A stretch of 38,909 nucleotides of DNA from Anaerolineales bacterium (lineage in GTDB: Bacteria > Chloroflexota > Anaerolineae > Anaerolineales > Villigracilaceae), in NCBI GenBank assembly GCA_024710905.1, contig JANJTV010000106.1, positions 1-38,909 of the forward strand, written 5' to 3'. This document shows, piece by piece, positions 1-8,172 of the stretch. A program made the translations under genes and the position numbers. Numbering within the stretch: position 1 is the first letter of the stretch; the number at the start of each line of letters is the position of its first letter. Under the pieces are notes generated by a model, which had not been told where the DNA came from, ran no database searches, and was given only the letters and a program-made list of their open reading frames with translations.

Positions 1-541
1 CTACCCGCCAGCGGGCAGGCTCCAGCTGCGCCATTTCCAGATAACCGGCCCGCACCCGGCGGTGGAAATCCACCGTGTAGGCATCCAGACGGTTCCATTC
101 TTCCTGCCTGGTTTTGCGCTTCAGGCCGATCTCCACATCCAGATCGAGCAGAATGGTCAGGTCGGGGACCAGGCTGCCGGTGGCATAACGAATTAAGCCA
201 CGCACCTGCTCAAGATCCTGCTGGTGGCCGTATCCCTGGTAGGCAAGGGTTGAATCAAAATAACGGTCTGAGAGCACAATCTCCCCGGCCGCCAGGCGCG
301 GTCGAATGACTTCCTCGACGATCTGGGCGCGGGCAGCCTGGTAAAGCAGAGTTTCGGTGCGCGGGTGCATTTCGGCATTTTTCAGGTCGTGGATCACCTC
401 GCGAATCTGCTCGCCAATGGCCGTGCCGCCCGGTTCACGGGTCGGGAAAACAACACGCCCCTGCTCGCGCAGGAAAGCCACTAGGTGCGGGATGTGGGAG
501 GTCTTGCCTGAGCCTTCCGGCCCTTCAAGGGTGATGAACAT
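1..541 (-). CDS. tmk: Thymidylate kinase (3' end cut off by the window)
   Basis: Phosphorylates dTMP to dTDP with ATP, the last kinase step shared by the de novo and salvage dTTP pathways. The ATG is at 541-539, and 180 codons stay open to the window edge; the family is usually about 205-215 residues, so only the C-terminal tail is missing. The start MFITLEGPEGSGKTS carries the P-loop GPEGSGKT at residues 7-14. FPTREPGG (about 42-49) and LSDRYFDSTLAYQG, with the DR(Y/F) motif, follow in the expected order. PDLTILLDLD and an Arg/Lys-rich LID segment with RKTRQ come last. It is the most downstream visible gene of a minus-strand run: the DinB-like gene ends only 3 bp before this ATG, so cotranscription is likely. 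Family identity is certain; the missing end cannot be judged. Confidence 0.96.
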   Translation of the reverse strand, partial: MFITLEGPEGSGKTSHIPHLVAFLREQGRVVFPTREPGGTAIGEQIREVIHDLKNAEMHPRTETLLYQAARAQIVEEVIRPRLAAGEIVLSDRYFDSTLAYQGYGHQQDLEQVRGLIRYATGSLVPDLTILLDLDVEIGLKRKTRQEEWNRLDAYTVDFHRRVRAGYLEMAQLEPARWRV

Positions 542-544
542 CCG

Positions 545-1021
545 CTACGCCCCCGCACTCCGCACCGAGGCAAGGTGTTCCTCGACATGCGCCAGGCCAC
601 GCTCCACCCAGGTTTGCAGCGACAAATCGCCCTGCACCTGGTGCTGGCCCATGCGGTTCCACGCTTCGGGGGGCAGGTTGCGCAATACGGGGATGATCTC
701 AGCCATGCGCGCCTCGAATTCCGCCAGCATTGTCTCCAGGGGCACAGAGGCATCATACCGGCTGGCAAACCAGGCATCGGCATCATAATTCTCAAAACTG
801 GGATGATCTTCCGCCAAAATGCGGCGCATCCGCTGGCCATAAGCCTGTAGATCCACGTCCCAGACGTGCGCAGCCAGTTGGTGCACATTCCAGCCACCTT
901 CCACCATCGGCGCATGCGGCGAACTCACCGCCCGACAGGCCGTGCAAAATTCGGCAGATGCCTGCTCAAAACGATCCAGCAAACGCATACGATAATCCTT
1001 TAATTCCTTGTCTTCCGCCAT
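545..1021 (-). CDS. DinB-like four-helix protein (putative metal-dependent transferase fold)
   Basis: A 158-residue protein of the DinB / mycothiol-dependent maleylpyruvate isomerase-like superfamily. These are small four-helix bundles that often bind a divalent metal through three histidines. The visible pattern is W44-N-V-H47-x4-H52 in the first half and LAHVEEHL, giving H145 and H149, at the end, as expected for the superfamily. The ATG at 1021 is preceded by a clear GGAGG ribosome binding site. The SDR stop lies 1 bp upstream and the tmk ATG 3 bp downstream, so it sits in the M23-SDR-DinB-tmk run. The substrate cannot be deduced. Some relatives use mycothiol or bacillithiol, but nothing here points to a particular thiol. 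Confidence 0.8.
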   Translation of the reverse strand: MAEDKELKDYRMRLLDRFEQASAEFCTACRAVSSPHAPMVEGGWNVHQLAAHVWDVDLQAYGQRMRRILAEDHPSFENYDADAWFASRYDASVPLETMLAEFEARMAEIIPVLRNLPPEAWNRMGQHQVQGDLSLQTWVERGLAHVEEHLASVRSAGA

Positions 1022-1022
1022 T

Positions 1023-1694
1023 TCAGCCTCCTATTTCAACCAATGCACCGCCAGGCAGGTCAACGCTGCTGCACAACGACAATGCCGCCGCGCCGAAATC
1101 GTCAAAGCGCGCCACGCACAACTCCCCCAGTCCGCGCGCCAGGCCAAAGACCTTAATCCCATGCGGGGATAATTCCAATGCGGCAGATTGCACCAGCCCG
1201 GCCAGGCCCATCTGGCTGGCGGCATGCACCGCCCGGCGCGCAGAATCGGGCGGGCCACCCTCGCGACGGATCACGTTCAGGATGATGCCACCGTCCTGTT
1301 CACTCATCACACGCCCCACCGATTGCATCACCAACATCGCGCCGACGAGATTAACATCAAACAGGCGGTGCACATCCCACTCGTCCATTTCCAGTAATCC
1401 CTGTTGCGGGGCGACATGCGCGGCATTGACAAGGATATCAATTTTGCCATACGCATCAGTGATATCAATGATCGCCGCCTGGATGGCCAGTTTGCGGGTC
1501 ATGTCCTGCAAAAAAGCGCGCGCCGTGCCGCCGCTCGTGTTGATCTCTGCCACCAGAGCCTCAACGTTGATGGGGGAAATATCATTGGCGGCCACGATAG
1601 CCCCGGCAGCCGCCAACCGGCGGGCAACCTGCGCCCCGGCTCCCTTGCCCGCCCCTGTGATGAAGGCCACCTTGCCTTGCAGGTCATTATTCAT
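1023..1694 (-). CDS. SDR-family Rossmann protein with degenerate active site
   Basis: A short-chain dehydrogenase/reductase fold of 223 residues counted from MNNDLQGK. I prefer this start because the ATG overlaps the M23 stop by 8 bp and places the Rossmann strand at the usual distance; an in-frame ATG at 1739 would add 15 residues. The cofactor loop TGAGKGAG (TGxxxGxG) is intact, the NNAG-like segment reads NAAH, and the helix asparagine is kept in FDVNLVG. The catalytic region is altered. The usual Ser strand reads ILNVIRREGG without the serine, and the YxxxK motif reads HAASQ, so Tyr is His and Lys is Gln. A nucleotide-binding, possibly non-catalytic SDR is therefore likely. It lies in the M23-SDR-DinB-tmk run. 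The fold is certain; activity is doubtful. Confidence 0.85.
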   Translation of the reverse strand: MNNDLQGKVAFITGAGKGAGAQVARRLAAAGAIVAANDISPINVEALVAEINTSGGTARAFLQDMTRKLAIQAAIIDITDAYGKIDILVNAAHVAPQQGLLEMDEWDVHRLFDVNLVGAMLVMQSVGRVMSEQDGGIILNVIRREGGPPDSARRAVHAASQMGLAGLVQSAALELSPHGIKVFGLARGLGELCVARFDDFGAAALSLCSSVDLPGGALVEIGG

Positions 1695-2397
1695 TGACAG
1701 GCTCACAGTAGGGAATGGTATCGCCATTCTCAGCCGCATTCAGCCGCAGGCCAAAATAGGGTGAGGGGTTGTAGGTGTTATCGATTTCCAGTTCGTTTAA
1801 AAAACGGCCAAAACCGTCATCCTTGACAACGGATATGTGCAAATGGATGCCAGTCGGGTTGTTCGGGTCACCAGAGTAATTGCCCTGGAAGCCAAGAAAG
1901 GTCCCGGCCTCCACGTATTGCTCGGTGGTGCCGGGCGGGAAGGCTGCATCAATGAACGAGTTGCCCTGCGAATCGGCCAGGTGGGTGTAATACACCCAGA
2001 TCTGCCGCCCGGGGTTGAGCGGGTCGCTGGGCACACGCACAATCACCGTGGATTTCCACTCGTCGAGGCGGGTCAGGTAGCCCGGGTAAGCCACGACAAC
2101 GGGAGTCACACCCACGGGGGTGCCAGCAAAAATATCAATACCAGAGTGGCGGTGACCGGGCCTGAAAGAGTCATCCCAGATGAAACCCACCAGACCATCG
2201 GTCGGGAAGATGAATGGCGCGCCTGCACATTGCTGCCCGGCTTTCATCACCAGCCCGGCCTGGGAACTCGGGTCCCTGAAGTAGCTCCACACCGCCTGGC
2301 CGCGCGCTGCTGCCGGGCGCAGGCTGTCGTAGGTAAAGTAGGCCAGCCCGGCCAGTGCGCCAACCACCAGCACAAGGGTCATGTGTTTCATGTTCAT
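1687..2397 (-). CDS. M23-family (LytM/peptidase) exported domain protein
   Basis: A 236-residue protein with an N-terminal hydrophobic segment (about residues 6-22, TLVLVVGALAGLAYF) that acts as a signal or anchor, then an M23-type fold acting outside the membrane. Zn-ligand motifs are visible: HRHSGIDIF (HxxxD) near the middle and GIHLHI (HxH) near residue 185. M23 enzymes cut peptide cross-bridges of peptidoglycan or deliver other peptidase or adaptor functions. Met1, Met3 and Met6 are all possible starts. It is the first gene of the minus-strand run toward tmk, is divergent from hsp20, and overlaps the SDR by 8 bp. Both ligand motifs look complete, so it may be active, but many homologues with long inserts are uncharacterised. 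Confidence 0.85.
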   Translation of the reverse strand: MNMKHMTLVLVVGALAGLAYFTYDSLRPAAARGQAVWSYFRDPSSQAGLVMKAGQQCAGAPFIFPTDGLVGFIWDDSFRPGHRHSGIDIFAGTPVGVTPVVVAYPGYLTRLDEWKSTVIVRVPSDPLNPGRQIWVYYTHLADSQGNSFIDAAFPPGTTEQYVEAGTFLGFQGNYSGDPNNPTGIHLHISVVKDDGFGRFLNELEIDNTYNPSPYFGLRLNAAENGDTIPYCEPVNE

Positions 2398-2404
2398 GGG
2401 GCGG

Positions 2405-2433
2405 ATTATACCCGCCGCGCCGGTTGGTGTTGA
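2405..2433 (-). promoter_or_regulatory. Candidate sigma-70-type promoter for the M23 gene
   Basis: On the minus strand a perfect TATAAT occupies 2410-2405. Seventeen bases upstream, TCAACA at 2433-2428 matches TTGACA at four of six positions. The expected transcription start, about 7 nt past the -10, falls at or next to the ATG at 2397, so the mRNA would be leaderless or nearly so unless translation starts at Met3. Confidence 0.5.
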
Positions 2434-2542
2434 TGCAACTCGAATATGCCTTTAACGAAAATCTGACCTGCCGTAGAAAAATTTTTAACAGCCGCGCAAT
2501 AAGATAGGGGCAATTGAACGGTAACCAAAAAGGAGAAAAACC

Positions 2543-2929
2543 ATGAACTACTACATTTCCCCCGTTTCCCCCCGCATGGCGCGCCGCTGGGTTGCCCGCG
2601 ACACCGAAGCCGCCCGCAGCCTGGCGCTAAACATCCGCGATGAGGGCGAGGCCTACACCCTGACCGCCCTGGTGCCCGGCCTGAAAGCCGAAGACCTGAC
2701 CATCCAGGTGCTGGAGGATGTCATCAGCATTGAAGGCGAATATGCCTGGGAAGGCGAGGACTACCTCCTGCGCGAACTGCCCCAGGGCAACTTCCGCCGC
2801 GCCCTGCGCCTACCTACCGAACTGGACGCCGACAAAGCGGAAGCCAAAATCGAGAATGGCATCCTGACCTTGCGTGTACCCAAAGCAGAAAGCGCCCGCC
2901 CGCGCACCATCAAGATTTCGGCCAACTAG
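2543..2929 (+). CDS. Hsp20/alpha-crystallin small heat-shock protein
   Basis: An ATP-independent holdase chaperone of 128 residues. The alpha-crystallin domain spans about residues 29-118: TALVPGLKAEDLTIQVLEDVIS includes the conserved V-P-G-x-x-x-x-D-(I/L) element, and KIENGILTLRVPK is the family signature A-x-x-x-N-G-(V/I)-L. A short C-terminal IKI tripeptide resembles the IxI oligomerisation motif. A strong AAAAAGGAG lies just before the ATG. It is a single plus-strand gene between the divergent M23 gene and a terminator at 2945-2976, so it forms its own unit. I did not find a convincing CIRCE or heat-shock promoter in the 145 bp upstream. Confidence 0.95.
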   Translation: MNYYISPVSPRMARRWVARDTEAARSLALNIRDEGEAYTLTALVPGLKAEDLTIQVLEDVISIEGEYAWEGEDYLLRELPQGNFRRALRLPTELDADKAEAKIENGILTLRVPKAESARPRTIKISAN

Positions 2930-2944
2930 TGGCCAATCCACCCC

Positions 2945-2976
2945 AGACGCCTGGCCTCGCCTGGCGTCTTTTTTTT
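2945..2976 (+). terminator. Rho-independent terminator after hsp20
   Basis: AGACGCC at 2945-2951 pairs with GGCGTCT at 2963-2969. Two further G-C pairs form inside after one mismatch. A run of eight T follows at 2969-2976. Confidence 0.85.
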
Positions 2977-3031
2977 GTTTGCCCGCATGCCCGCCCAAAA
3001 CTGTGGTTAAATACACACAGGAGAAGCTGAC

Positions 3032-4429
3032 ATGCCCCAAACATACACAGACTTTATCCGCAAATACCCCACTTACGAAAACACAAAACCCTTAGACGAC
3101 CTGCGTGCCCGCGACTACACCCGCCTCGACAGGGGCGGCCACATTTACCTCGACTACACCGGCGGCGGCATCTACGCCGAAAGCCAGGTACGCCAGCACC
3201 AGGCCCTGTTGCTCGAACACACCTACGGCAACCCCCATTCCACCAACCCGTCATCCATGGCCGCCACCCAATTGGTGGAAAGCGCCCGCCATTACGCCCT
3301 GCACTTCTTCAACGCCGACCCTGAAGAATACGACCTGATCTTTACCCCCAATGCCAGCGGCGCGCTTAAACTGGTTGGCGAGAGCTACCCGTTTGCCCCC
3401 GGCGGCCATTACCTGCTGACCTTTGACAACCACAACTCGGTGAACGGGATTCGCGAATTTGCCCACGCGCGCGGCGCACAGGTGACCTACCTGCCGGTGA
3501 TGCTGCCCGACCTGCGGGTGGATGAAAGCGGGCTCACCCAGAACCTGGCCCTGGCCCAACCAGGCGCACACAACCTGTTTGCTTTCCCCGCCCAATCCAA
3601 CTTCTCGTCTGTCAAGCATCCCCTGCGCTGGATTGAACAGGCCCACGCTGCCGGGTGGGATGTGCTGCTCGACGCCGCCGCCTTTGCCCCAACCAACAAA
3701 CTGGATTTGAACGTTTACAAACCGGATTTTGTCCCGCTCTCGTTCTACAAAATTTTCGGCTACCCCACCGGCCTGGGCGCACTGATTGCCAAACGCTCGG
3801 CGCTGGCCAAGTTGCACCGCCCCTGGTTTGCGGGCGGCACGATCACTTTTGCCACTGTGCAGGGCGACAAATATTACCTGGCCGACAACCACGCCGCATT
3901 CGAAGATGGTACAGTGGACTACCTCAACATCCCGGCCATCGAGATCGGCCTGCGCCACATGGAAAACATCGGCATGGACGTGATCGGGGAACGCGTCAGC
4001 ATGCTCACCGGCTGGCTGCTGGAGAATCTGACCGAAATGAAACACACCACTGGCCAGCCGCTGGTGCGCGTTTATGGCCCAACCGATACCGAATCACGCG
4101 GCGGGGCAGTGACGGTCAACTTCTTCGACCAGCATGGGCAGGCTATTGATCATCGTTCCATTGAAGAATTAGCCAACAAACAGAATATTTCTCTGCGCAC
4201 AGGTTGTTTTTGCAACCCTGGCGCCGGGGAGGTTGCGCTGGGCATCTCGCGCGTCGAACTGGATGTGTGCATCAATGCGCCGGGCCACGAAAACCGCCTG
4301 ACACTGGATGACTTCAGGTTATGCATTGACGGCAAGAACAGCGGCGCGGTGCGTATTTCGGTCGGCATGGTGACCAATTTCGAGGACATCCAGGCCTTCC
4401 TGAAATTCTGTGAAGGGCTGTTGAGATAG
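3032..4429 (+). CDS. Class V aminotransferase-fold protein, Moco-sulfurase-like
   Basis: A PLP-dependent fold-type I enzyme of 465 residues. The PLP lysine is K240 in LSFYKIFGYPTG, and D214 in VLLDAAAFAP is the probable PLP-nitrogen partner. RTGCFCNPGAGE (389-400) closely matches the cysteine loop of the desulfurase half of molybdenum cofactor sulfurases (RTGCFCNPGA), with C392 or C394 the likely persulfide site. GNPHSTNPSS near 66-75 is also typical of that group. No MOSC domain follows, so it equals only the N-terminal half of eukaryotic MOCOS. The predicted reaction is sulfur release from L-cysteine for transfer to a cofactor or protein; the acceptor is unknown. It is monocistronic between two hairpin terminators, with no molybdenum gene in view. 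A generic cysteine desulfurase or selenocysteine lyase-like role is the alternative. Confidence 0.85.
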   Translation: MPQTYTDFIRKYPTYENTKPLDDLRARDYTRLDRGGHIYLDYTGGGIYAESQVRQHQALLLEHTYGNPHSTNPSSMAATQLVESARHYALHFFNADPEEYDLIFTPNASGALKLVGESYPFAPGGHYLLTFDNHNSVNGIREFAHARGAQVTYLPVMLPDLRVDESGLTQNLALAQPGAHNLFAFPAQSNFSSVKHPLRWIEQAHAAGWDVLLDAAAFAPTNKLDLNVYKPDFVPLSFYKIFGYPTGLGALIAKRSALAKLHRPWFAGGTITFATVQGDKYYLADNHAAFEDGTVDYLNIPAIEIGLRHMENIGMDVIGERVSMLTGWLLENLTEMKHTTGQPLVRVYGPTDTESRGGAVTVNFFDQHGQAIDHRSIEELANKQNISLRTGCFCNPGAGEVALGISRVELDVCINAPGHENRLTLDDFRLCIDGKNSGAVRISVGMVTNFEDIQAFLKFCEGLLR

Positions 4430-4452
4430 ACGAAAAATTCCCATTTCAATCA

Positions 4453-4487
4453 GTAGCGCGAGAGATAATCCTCGCGCTACATTTTTT
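4453..4487. terminator. Hairpin terminator between convergent genes
   Basis: GTAGCGCGAG (4453-4462) and CTCGCGCTAC (4471-4480) form a perfect 10 bp stem with an 8 nt loop. A T run at 4482-4487 serves the plus-strand aminotransferase. The T run overlaps the last bases of the PP2C gene, so the element may work in both directions. Confidence 0.85.
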
Positions 4488-5304
4488 ACTTATAGTCTTC
4501 CGGCAGTTGCAGCATAACCACCGTTATATTGTCATGCCCACCGCGCTCGTTGGCCAGGTCGATCATGGCCTTTGCCGCTTTTTCCAGCGGGCGCTGCTGG
4601 GCCAGCGCGACAATCTCAACATCGTTCACCAGGTCGGTCAGGCCGTCTGAGCACAGCAGCACAACATCACCCGGATGCAACAGATAGCCCTGGTTCTTCC
4701 TGGCCTGTTCGTCGCTGTTGTCGCTGCGCAGGAAGAGCCGCAGGTCTGGTTCTGGCGGTTCGTTGGAACCGATATAACGGCGAATGACATGCAGGTTGGG
4801 ATGATTCTTAATCTTGGATTTGTCGAGCACGCCTTTTTCGATGGCTTCCTGCACCCAGGTATGATCGCGGCTGAGCTGGCGAATCTTCTTACCGCGCATC
4901 AGGTAAATGCGCGAATCGCCCGCATAGGCAATATAGAGTACCGCGCCAATCACCAGCGCGCAGGCGACGGTGGCGCCCATTCCTTTGCGGGTGGCATCCT
5001 CCTGGGCGGCTTTATATACCGCTTCACTGGCCTTGTAAAAACTCTGCTGGAAGACCGCCTGCGGATTGCCGCCATTGCTGGCTTCAACTTCCTGACTGAG
5101 CAGGTTGACCACCATCTCGCTGGCGATCTCCCCCGCTTTGTGTCCGCCAATGCCGTCTGACACCACGGCAAAGACCACCGGCATCGGGTTGTGCTCATTA
5201 AGTGTGAATGCCGAAACGCCGAAGTTATCTTCGTTGTTCTTGCCCGTCATGCCGGGGTGGCTCTGGGCGGTAATGAACATGTGGGCGCGCTGGGCACGGA
5301 TCAT
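4486..5304 (-). CDS. PP2C-family Ser/Thr protein phosphatase
   Basis: A metal-dependent (PPM) phosphatase of 272 residues that removes phosphate from phospho-Ser/Thr proteins in the cytoplasm. All bacterial PP2C motifs are present: NNEDN (23-27), VVSDGIGGH (47-55, metal Asp50), GMGAT (108-112), AGDSRIY (128-134), SRDHT (145-149), CSDGLTD (218-224, Asp220) and GGHDNITV (255-262, Asp258). The ATG at 5304 overlaps the stop of the upstream VWA-FHA gene as ATGA, which implies translational coupling; Met9 (5280) is a second possible start. The FHA neighbour binds phosphothreonine, so both probably serve one Ser/Thr phosphorylation circuit. The matching kinase is not in the window. Confidence 0.95.
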   Translation of the reverse strand: MIRAQRAHMFITAQSHPGMTGKNNEDNFGVSAFTLNEHNPMPVVFAVVSDGIGGHKAGEIASEMVVNLLSQEVEASNGGNPQAVFQQSFYKASEAVYKAAQEDATRKGMGATVACALVIGAVLYIAYAGDSRIYLMRGKKIRQLSRDHTWVQEAIEKGVLDKSKIKNHPNLHVIRRYIGSNEPPEPDLRLFLRSDNSDEQARKNQGYLLHPGDVVLLCSDGLTDLVNDVEIVALAQQRPLEKAAKAMIDLANERGGHDNITVVMLQLPEDYK

Positions 5305-7199
5305 GTACTATCGTCGTGGGGGGTAATCACAGGTGGTTTGGAGGCTGGCGGTTTGCCAAGCACAAAACGATACGTGAGCTGGCCAAAGTTTACCACATCC
5401 CCATGTTGCAGGGCGCGGCCCTCGGGCCCGATTTGTTCATAGTTCACCCAGGTGCCAGCCACCGAATTCTGGTCATACAGGACAAAGCGCTTGCTCTCGT
5501 CCAATCGCAGGCGGGCATGCAGTTGTGAAACAGAAGCATGATTCAGCACATAACTGGCCTGGGTAGGGTCTGTACCAAATGTCACTTCGTGCAGCCCCAG
5601 CGCCAACGGATCTCCCTGCATTGGCTGGCCGTCACGGGTGAGCCGCACCAGGTATGCGGAAGGCACTGCCGCGCGGCGGCGCAACCACGGGAACGCGGGA
5701 GTCTTATCAGGTTGGGGGGCGCCCGGGCGAACGGAAGTAGGCACAGGCTGGGTCAGCGGGTCTGCCTGGCGGGCGCGTTCCTTGCGCCAGGCATCCAATG
5801 AAAACCAGCCGCGCCGGCTGCTGTAAAGCAAAATCCCGAGCAGCAAGCCACCCGCCGCAATCACAATCACGATGGTCATGGCAATCTGGTTGCGCAGCAG
5901 GAAGCCAATCACACCGCCGGGCGGGGTAACGACTATCACCTGCACCGGGATGGGCGCGCTGGCCTGGCTCAGGCCGAGTTCGTCCACCACTTCCACCATC
6001 AGGCTGTGTGAGCCGGTGGCCTGATAACCGGTCAGGTCCCAGGTAAATTTATCGAAGGGAGGCGCCAGGTTCTCGGCCGCAATCTGGTCGTCCACGTATA
6101 ACGTGGTGCGGACGAGGTCACGCGGCTGGCGATCCGGGAATTCGATCAGGATCTCAATGACTTGCTCGGTCGGTAGGAAACCAGCCAGGTCGAAGGGGTC
6201 TTCCGGGTTCTGGCGCACAATCTGGATGGGCGGCGAAACCAGCAGGGCGCTGGGAGGGGCCAGGGCCACCTGGAAACCTCGCGCCTGCGAGGTGCCGGTT
6301 AACCCATCGGCGGCCAGCTGCACCGAAACGGTCTGGTCGCCTCCGGAGCGAATCTCCGTCTGGTAGGTTAACTGGTAGGTATTTCGCAGGCGGCCAAACC
6401 ATTCTTCAGGGTCGGGTAGGGTTTCGGAGCCGGTAAAGGCCAGGTAACGCCCGCCGGTGCGGCTGGCCAGGTCTTGCAGGGCCAGCGAGCCGGGATGGCT
6501 GAGGAAATCTTGAGAATCCACCAACCAGATGTGCACTCGCACCCCGGCCTGCACTGCCCGGCTGGCCAGGCTTTCCAGGGCCAGTTGATTCTCACGGTCG
6601 AGGTGGTCGGTAATGAACAGGACGGCCGGTTTAATGCCAGGTGCGGTGTTTTGCTCTTGGGCGACATCCAGCGCAAAAGAGAGCGCCGCCACACTTGACG
6701 TGGAAGTGCGCAAGGAAGGGTCGAAAATCTCAAGTCGGTTGAGGAAATTAAGCGGGGAAACGTGCGAGGTGATGATGCCGCCATCCCAAACCAGGCTCAG
6801 GTCGTCAGTATTATCGCCGGGGCGGGCCGCGGCCCAGTTTTTTACCACAGCAACCGCTTTATCGTAACGAGACAGGCCAAAGGAATCGCGTACTGACAAC
6901 GCCGGACCGGAGTTGATTGCTACCACCAGTTTGAGCGGAAGGGTTTGTTGCTGCAGGCTGGTTGGGGTGATGACGGTCCCATTTTCGAGCACGGTCAGGT
7001 TTCCCGGTGTCAGCCCGCTGACAAAACTTCCCTGCGCGTCGAAGACATCCACCAAAAATGAGATGGATGGGAATGCCGAAAGGTCTGGCGCGGTGACAAT
7101 ATCGACCGAGACGCCTCCCTGGGCTCGGGCCGGGAATTGCGGCAAGAGCAAGAATACAAGCAGGGCAACGTTGAGCAGCGTGCGACGCAGGTTAGGCAT
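5301..7199 (-). CDS. Secreted VWA-domain / membrane / cytoplasmic FHA protein
   Basis: From MPNLRRTLL (ATG 7199) the protein has 632 residues; an in-frame ATG at 7217 adds six. Layout: signal peptide about 1-27 ending FPARA; von Willebrand A-like domain about 45-290; beta-rich segments to about 425; one transmembrane helix at 439-459 followed by positive residues; a Pro-rich linker; an FHA domain at about 535-615. The MIDAS-like site is degenerate: VVAINSGPALS replaces DxSxS. In the FHA domain SVSQLHARL and NSVAGTWVN keep the Ser-x-x-His and Gly-Thr-x-x-Asn elements, but the usual N-terminal Gly-Arg reads Gly-Thr. Topology is outside VWA, inside FHA, suiting a signal-transducing protein whose FHA reads phosphothreonine. 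It overlaps the PP2C start by 4 bp and the upstream membrane gene by 8 bp. The ligand is unknown. Confidence 0.85.
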   Translation of the reverse strand: MPNLRRTLLNVALLVFLLLPQFPARAQGGVSVDIVTAPDLSAFPSISFLVDVFDAQGSFVSGLTPGNLTVLENGTVITPTSLQQQTLPLKLVVAINSGPALSVRDSFGLSRYDKAVAVVKNWAAARPGDNTDDLSLVWDGGIITSHVSPLNFLNRLEIFDPSLRTSTSSVAALSFALDVAQEQNTAPGIKPAVLFITDHLDRENQLALESLASRAVQAGVRVHIWLVDSQDFLSHPGSLALQDLASRTGGRYLAFTGSETLPDPEEWFGRLRNTYQLTYQTEIRSGGDQTVSVQLAADGLTGTSQARGFQVALAPPSALLVSPPIQIVRQNPEDPFDLAGFLPTEQVIEILIEFPDRQPRDLVRTTLYVDDQIAAENLAPPFDKFTWDLTGYQATGSHSLMVEVVDELGLSQASAPIPVQVIVVTPPGGVIGFLLRNQIAMTIVIVIAAGGLLLGILLYSSRRGWFSLDAWRKERARQADPLTQPVPTSVRPGAPQPDKTPAFPWLRRRAAVPSAYLVRLTRDGQPMQGDPLALGLHEVTFGTDPTQASYVLNHASVSQLHARLRLDESKRFVLYDQNSVAGTWVNYEQIGPEGRALQHGDVVNFGQLTYRFVLGKPPASKPPVITPHDDST

Positions 7200-8169
7200 A
7201 CTCCAATACAGGGGCATCTGACGATGACGGAGGCACCAGGCCGGTCAGGCGCAGGTAGGCCAGTCCCCAAGCGGTGTAATTAAAGGCCTGGATAATGCCA
7301 CCCAGAATAATACTGACTGGCAGGTACAGGCAAAAACACACCAGGGCAGCGATAAGGCCGAACTGGAGAATATCCCCGCCAAGAGCGACGCCAAAGATGA
7401 ACGGGACAAAGATGATGATAAGTGGAATGGCAATGACCAGCCCGATGACAGCATTGATAACAAACAGCAGGATGCCCATCAGGAACATGGAGCCAAAATG
7501 AGTTCGCAGCACGTCCCAGCCGCGGCGCAGGCCGTCCATAATAGGCAGGTCTTCCAACACAATGGTCATGGTCGCTAGCCACCGAAACAGGGCAATCACA
7601 AAGGCGAGCGGTAAGACAATGCAGAAAAATGGAAGCAGGAATAGCAGGGAGCCTCCATCAGTTGATTCGACCAGCAAAATGGCCGGGATGATAAAAATAG
7701 CCAGGAGCACGAGAAAAACAAAACCGGGAACAATCCATAAAACGAGGAGTCGCCAGAAGAATGGTGTGCTGGCCACCCAGAGTTCACCAAAGGTCAACTT
7801 CTCAGCGCCGCCTTCCACCTGCAAGACGCCACGCAGCAGGCCAATCTCACCCATGATGCCCAACGCCATAGATAACAGCGAAATGATAAATAATACACAG
7901 AATAAACCGACAACAAAGATGATGATTTGCTCCGGTGTGATTGTGTTGAAGAACCGTTCGATCTCAAAAAAGAAATCTTGCAGGACAGGCGGGACATCCC
8001 CTCCATTGGATTGAAATACATCGGCATCGCCGCTAAAATTGCTATTACCACCACTTCCACCACCATTGCCGGAGGCACAACCGGCAAAGATGCCAAAAAT
8101 CCACAGCACTTTGTGTTTCCAGATAATCTGCCAGGCGCGGGTGAAAATCTCTCCAAAGTTAAGGCTCAT
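7192..8169 (-). CDS. Polytopic membrane protein of unknown function
   Basis: A 325-residue protein with about six hydrophobic helices. It opens with FGEIFTRAWQIIWKHKVLWIFGIFAG, a start common in uncharacterised bacterial membrane proteins (DUF7544 or glycerophosphodiesterase-membrane-domain-like). A Gly/Ser/Asn-rich loop (about 32-60) follows. A central RRGWDVLRTHFGSMFLM segment resembles the amphipathic entrance found in that group. No catalytic motif is visible. Its start lies 3 bp after the guaA stop and its end overlaps the VWA-FHA gene by 8 bp, so it forms an operon with VWA-FHA and PP2C, and perhaps with guaA. A partner role for the VWA-FHA protein is inferred from position only. Confidence 0.6.
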   Translation of the reverse strand: MSLNFGEIFTRAWQIIWKHKVLWIFGIFAGCASGNGGGSGGNSNFSGDADVFQSNGGDVPPVLQDFFFEIERFFNTITPEQIIIFVVGLFCVLFIISLLSMALGIMGEIGLLRGVLQVEGGAEKLTFGELWVASTPFFWRLLVLWIVPGFVFLVLLAIFIIPAILLVESTDGGSLLFLLPFFCIVLPLAFVIALFRWLATMTIVLEDLPIMDGLRRGWDVLRTHFGSMFLMGILLFVINAVIGLVIAIPLIIIFVPFIFGVALGGDILQFGLIAALVCFCLYLPVSIILGGIIQAFNYTAWGLAYLRLTGLVPPSSSDAPVLEYA

Positions 8170-8172
8170 GGT

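Noticed and set aside
730-1764. Long open frame on the plus strand
   Set aside because: It lies fully antisense to the SDR and DinB-like genes, has low-complexity Pro/Ala/Arg composition and no family likeness; it is a GC-rich shadow frame.
3251-4045. Long open frame on the minus strand
   Set aside because: Antisense to the aminotransferase, which has intact catalytic motifs; no recognisable domain in the reverse frame.
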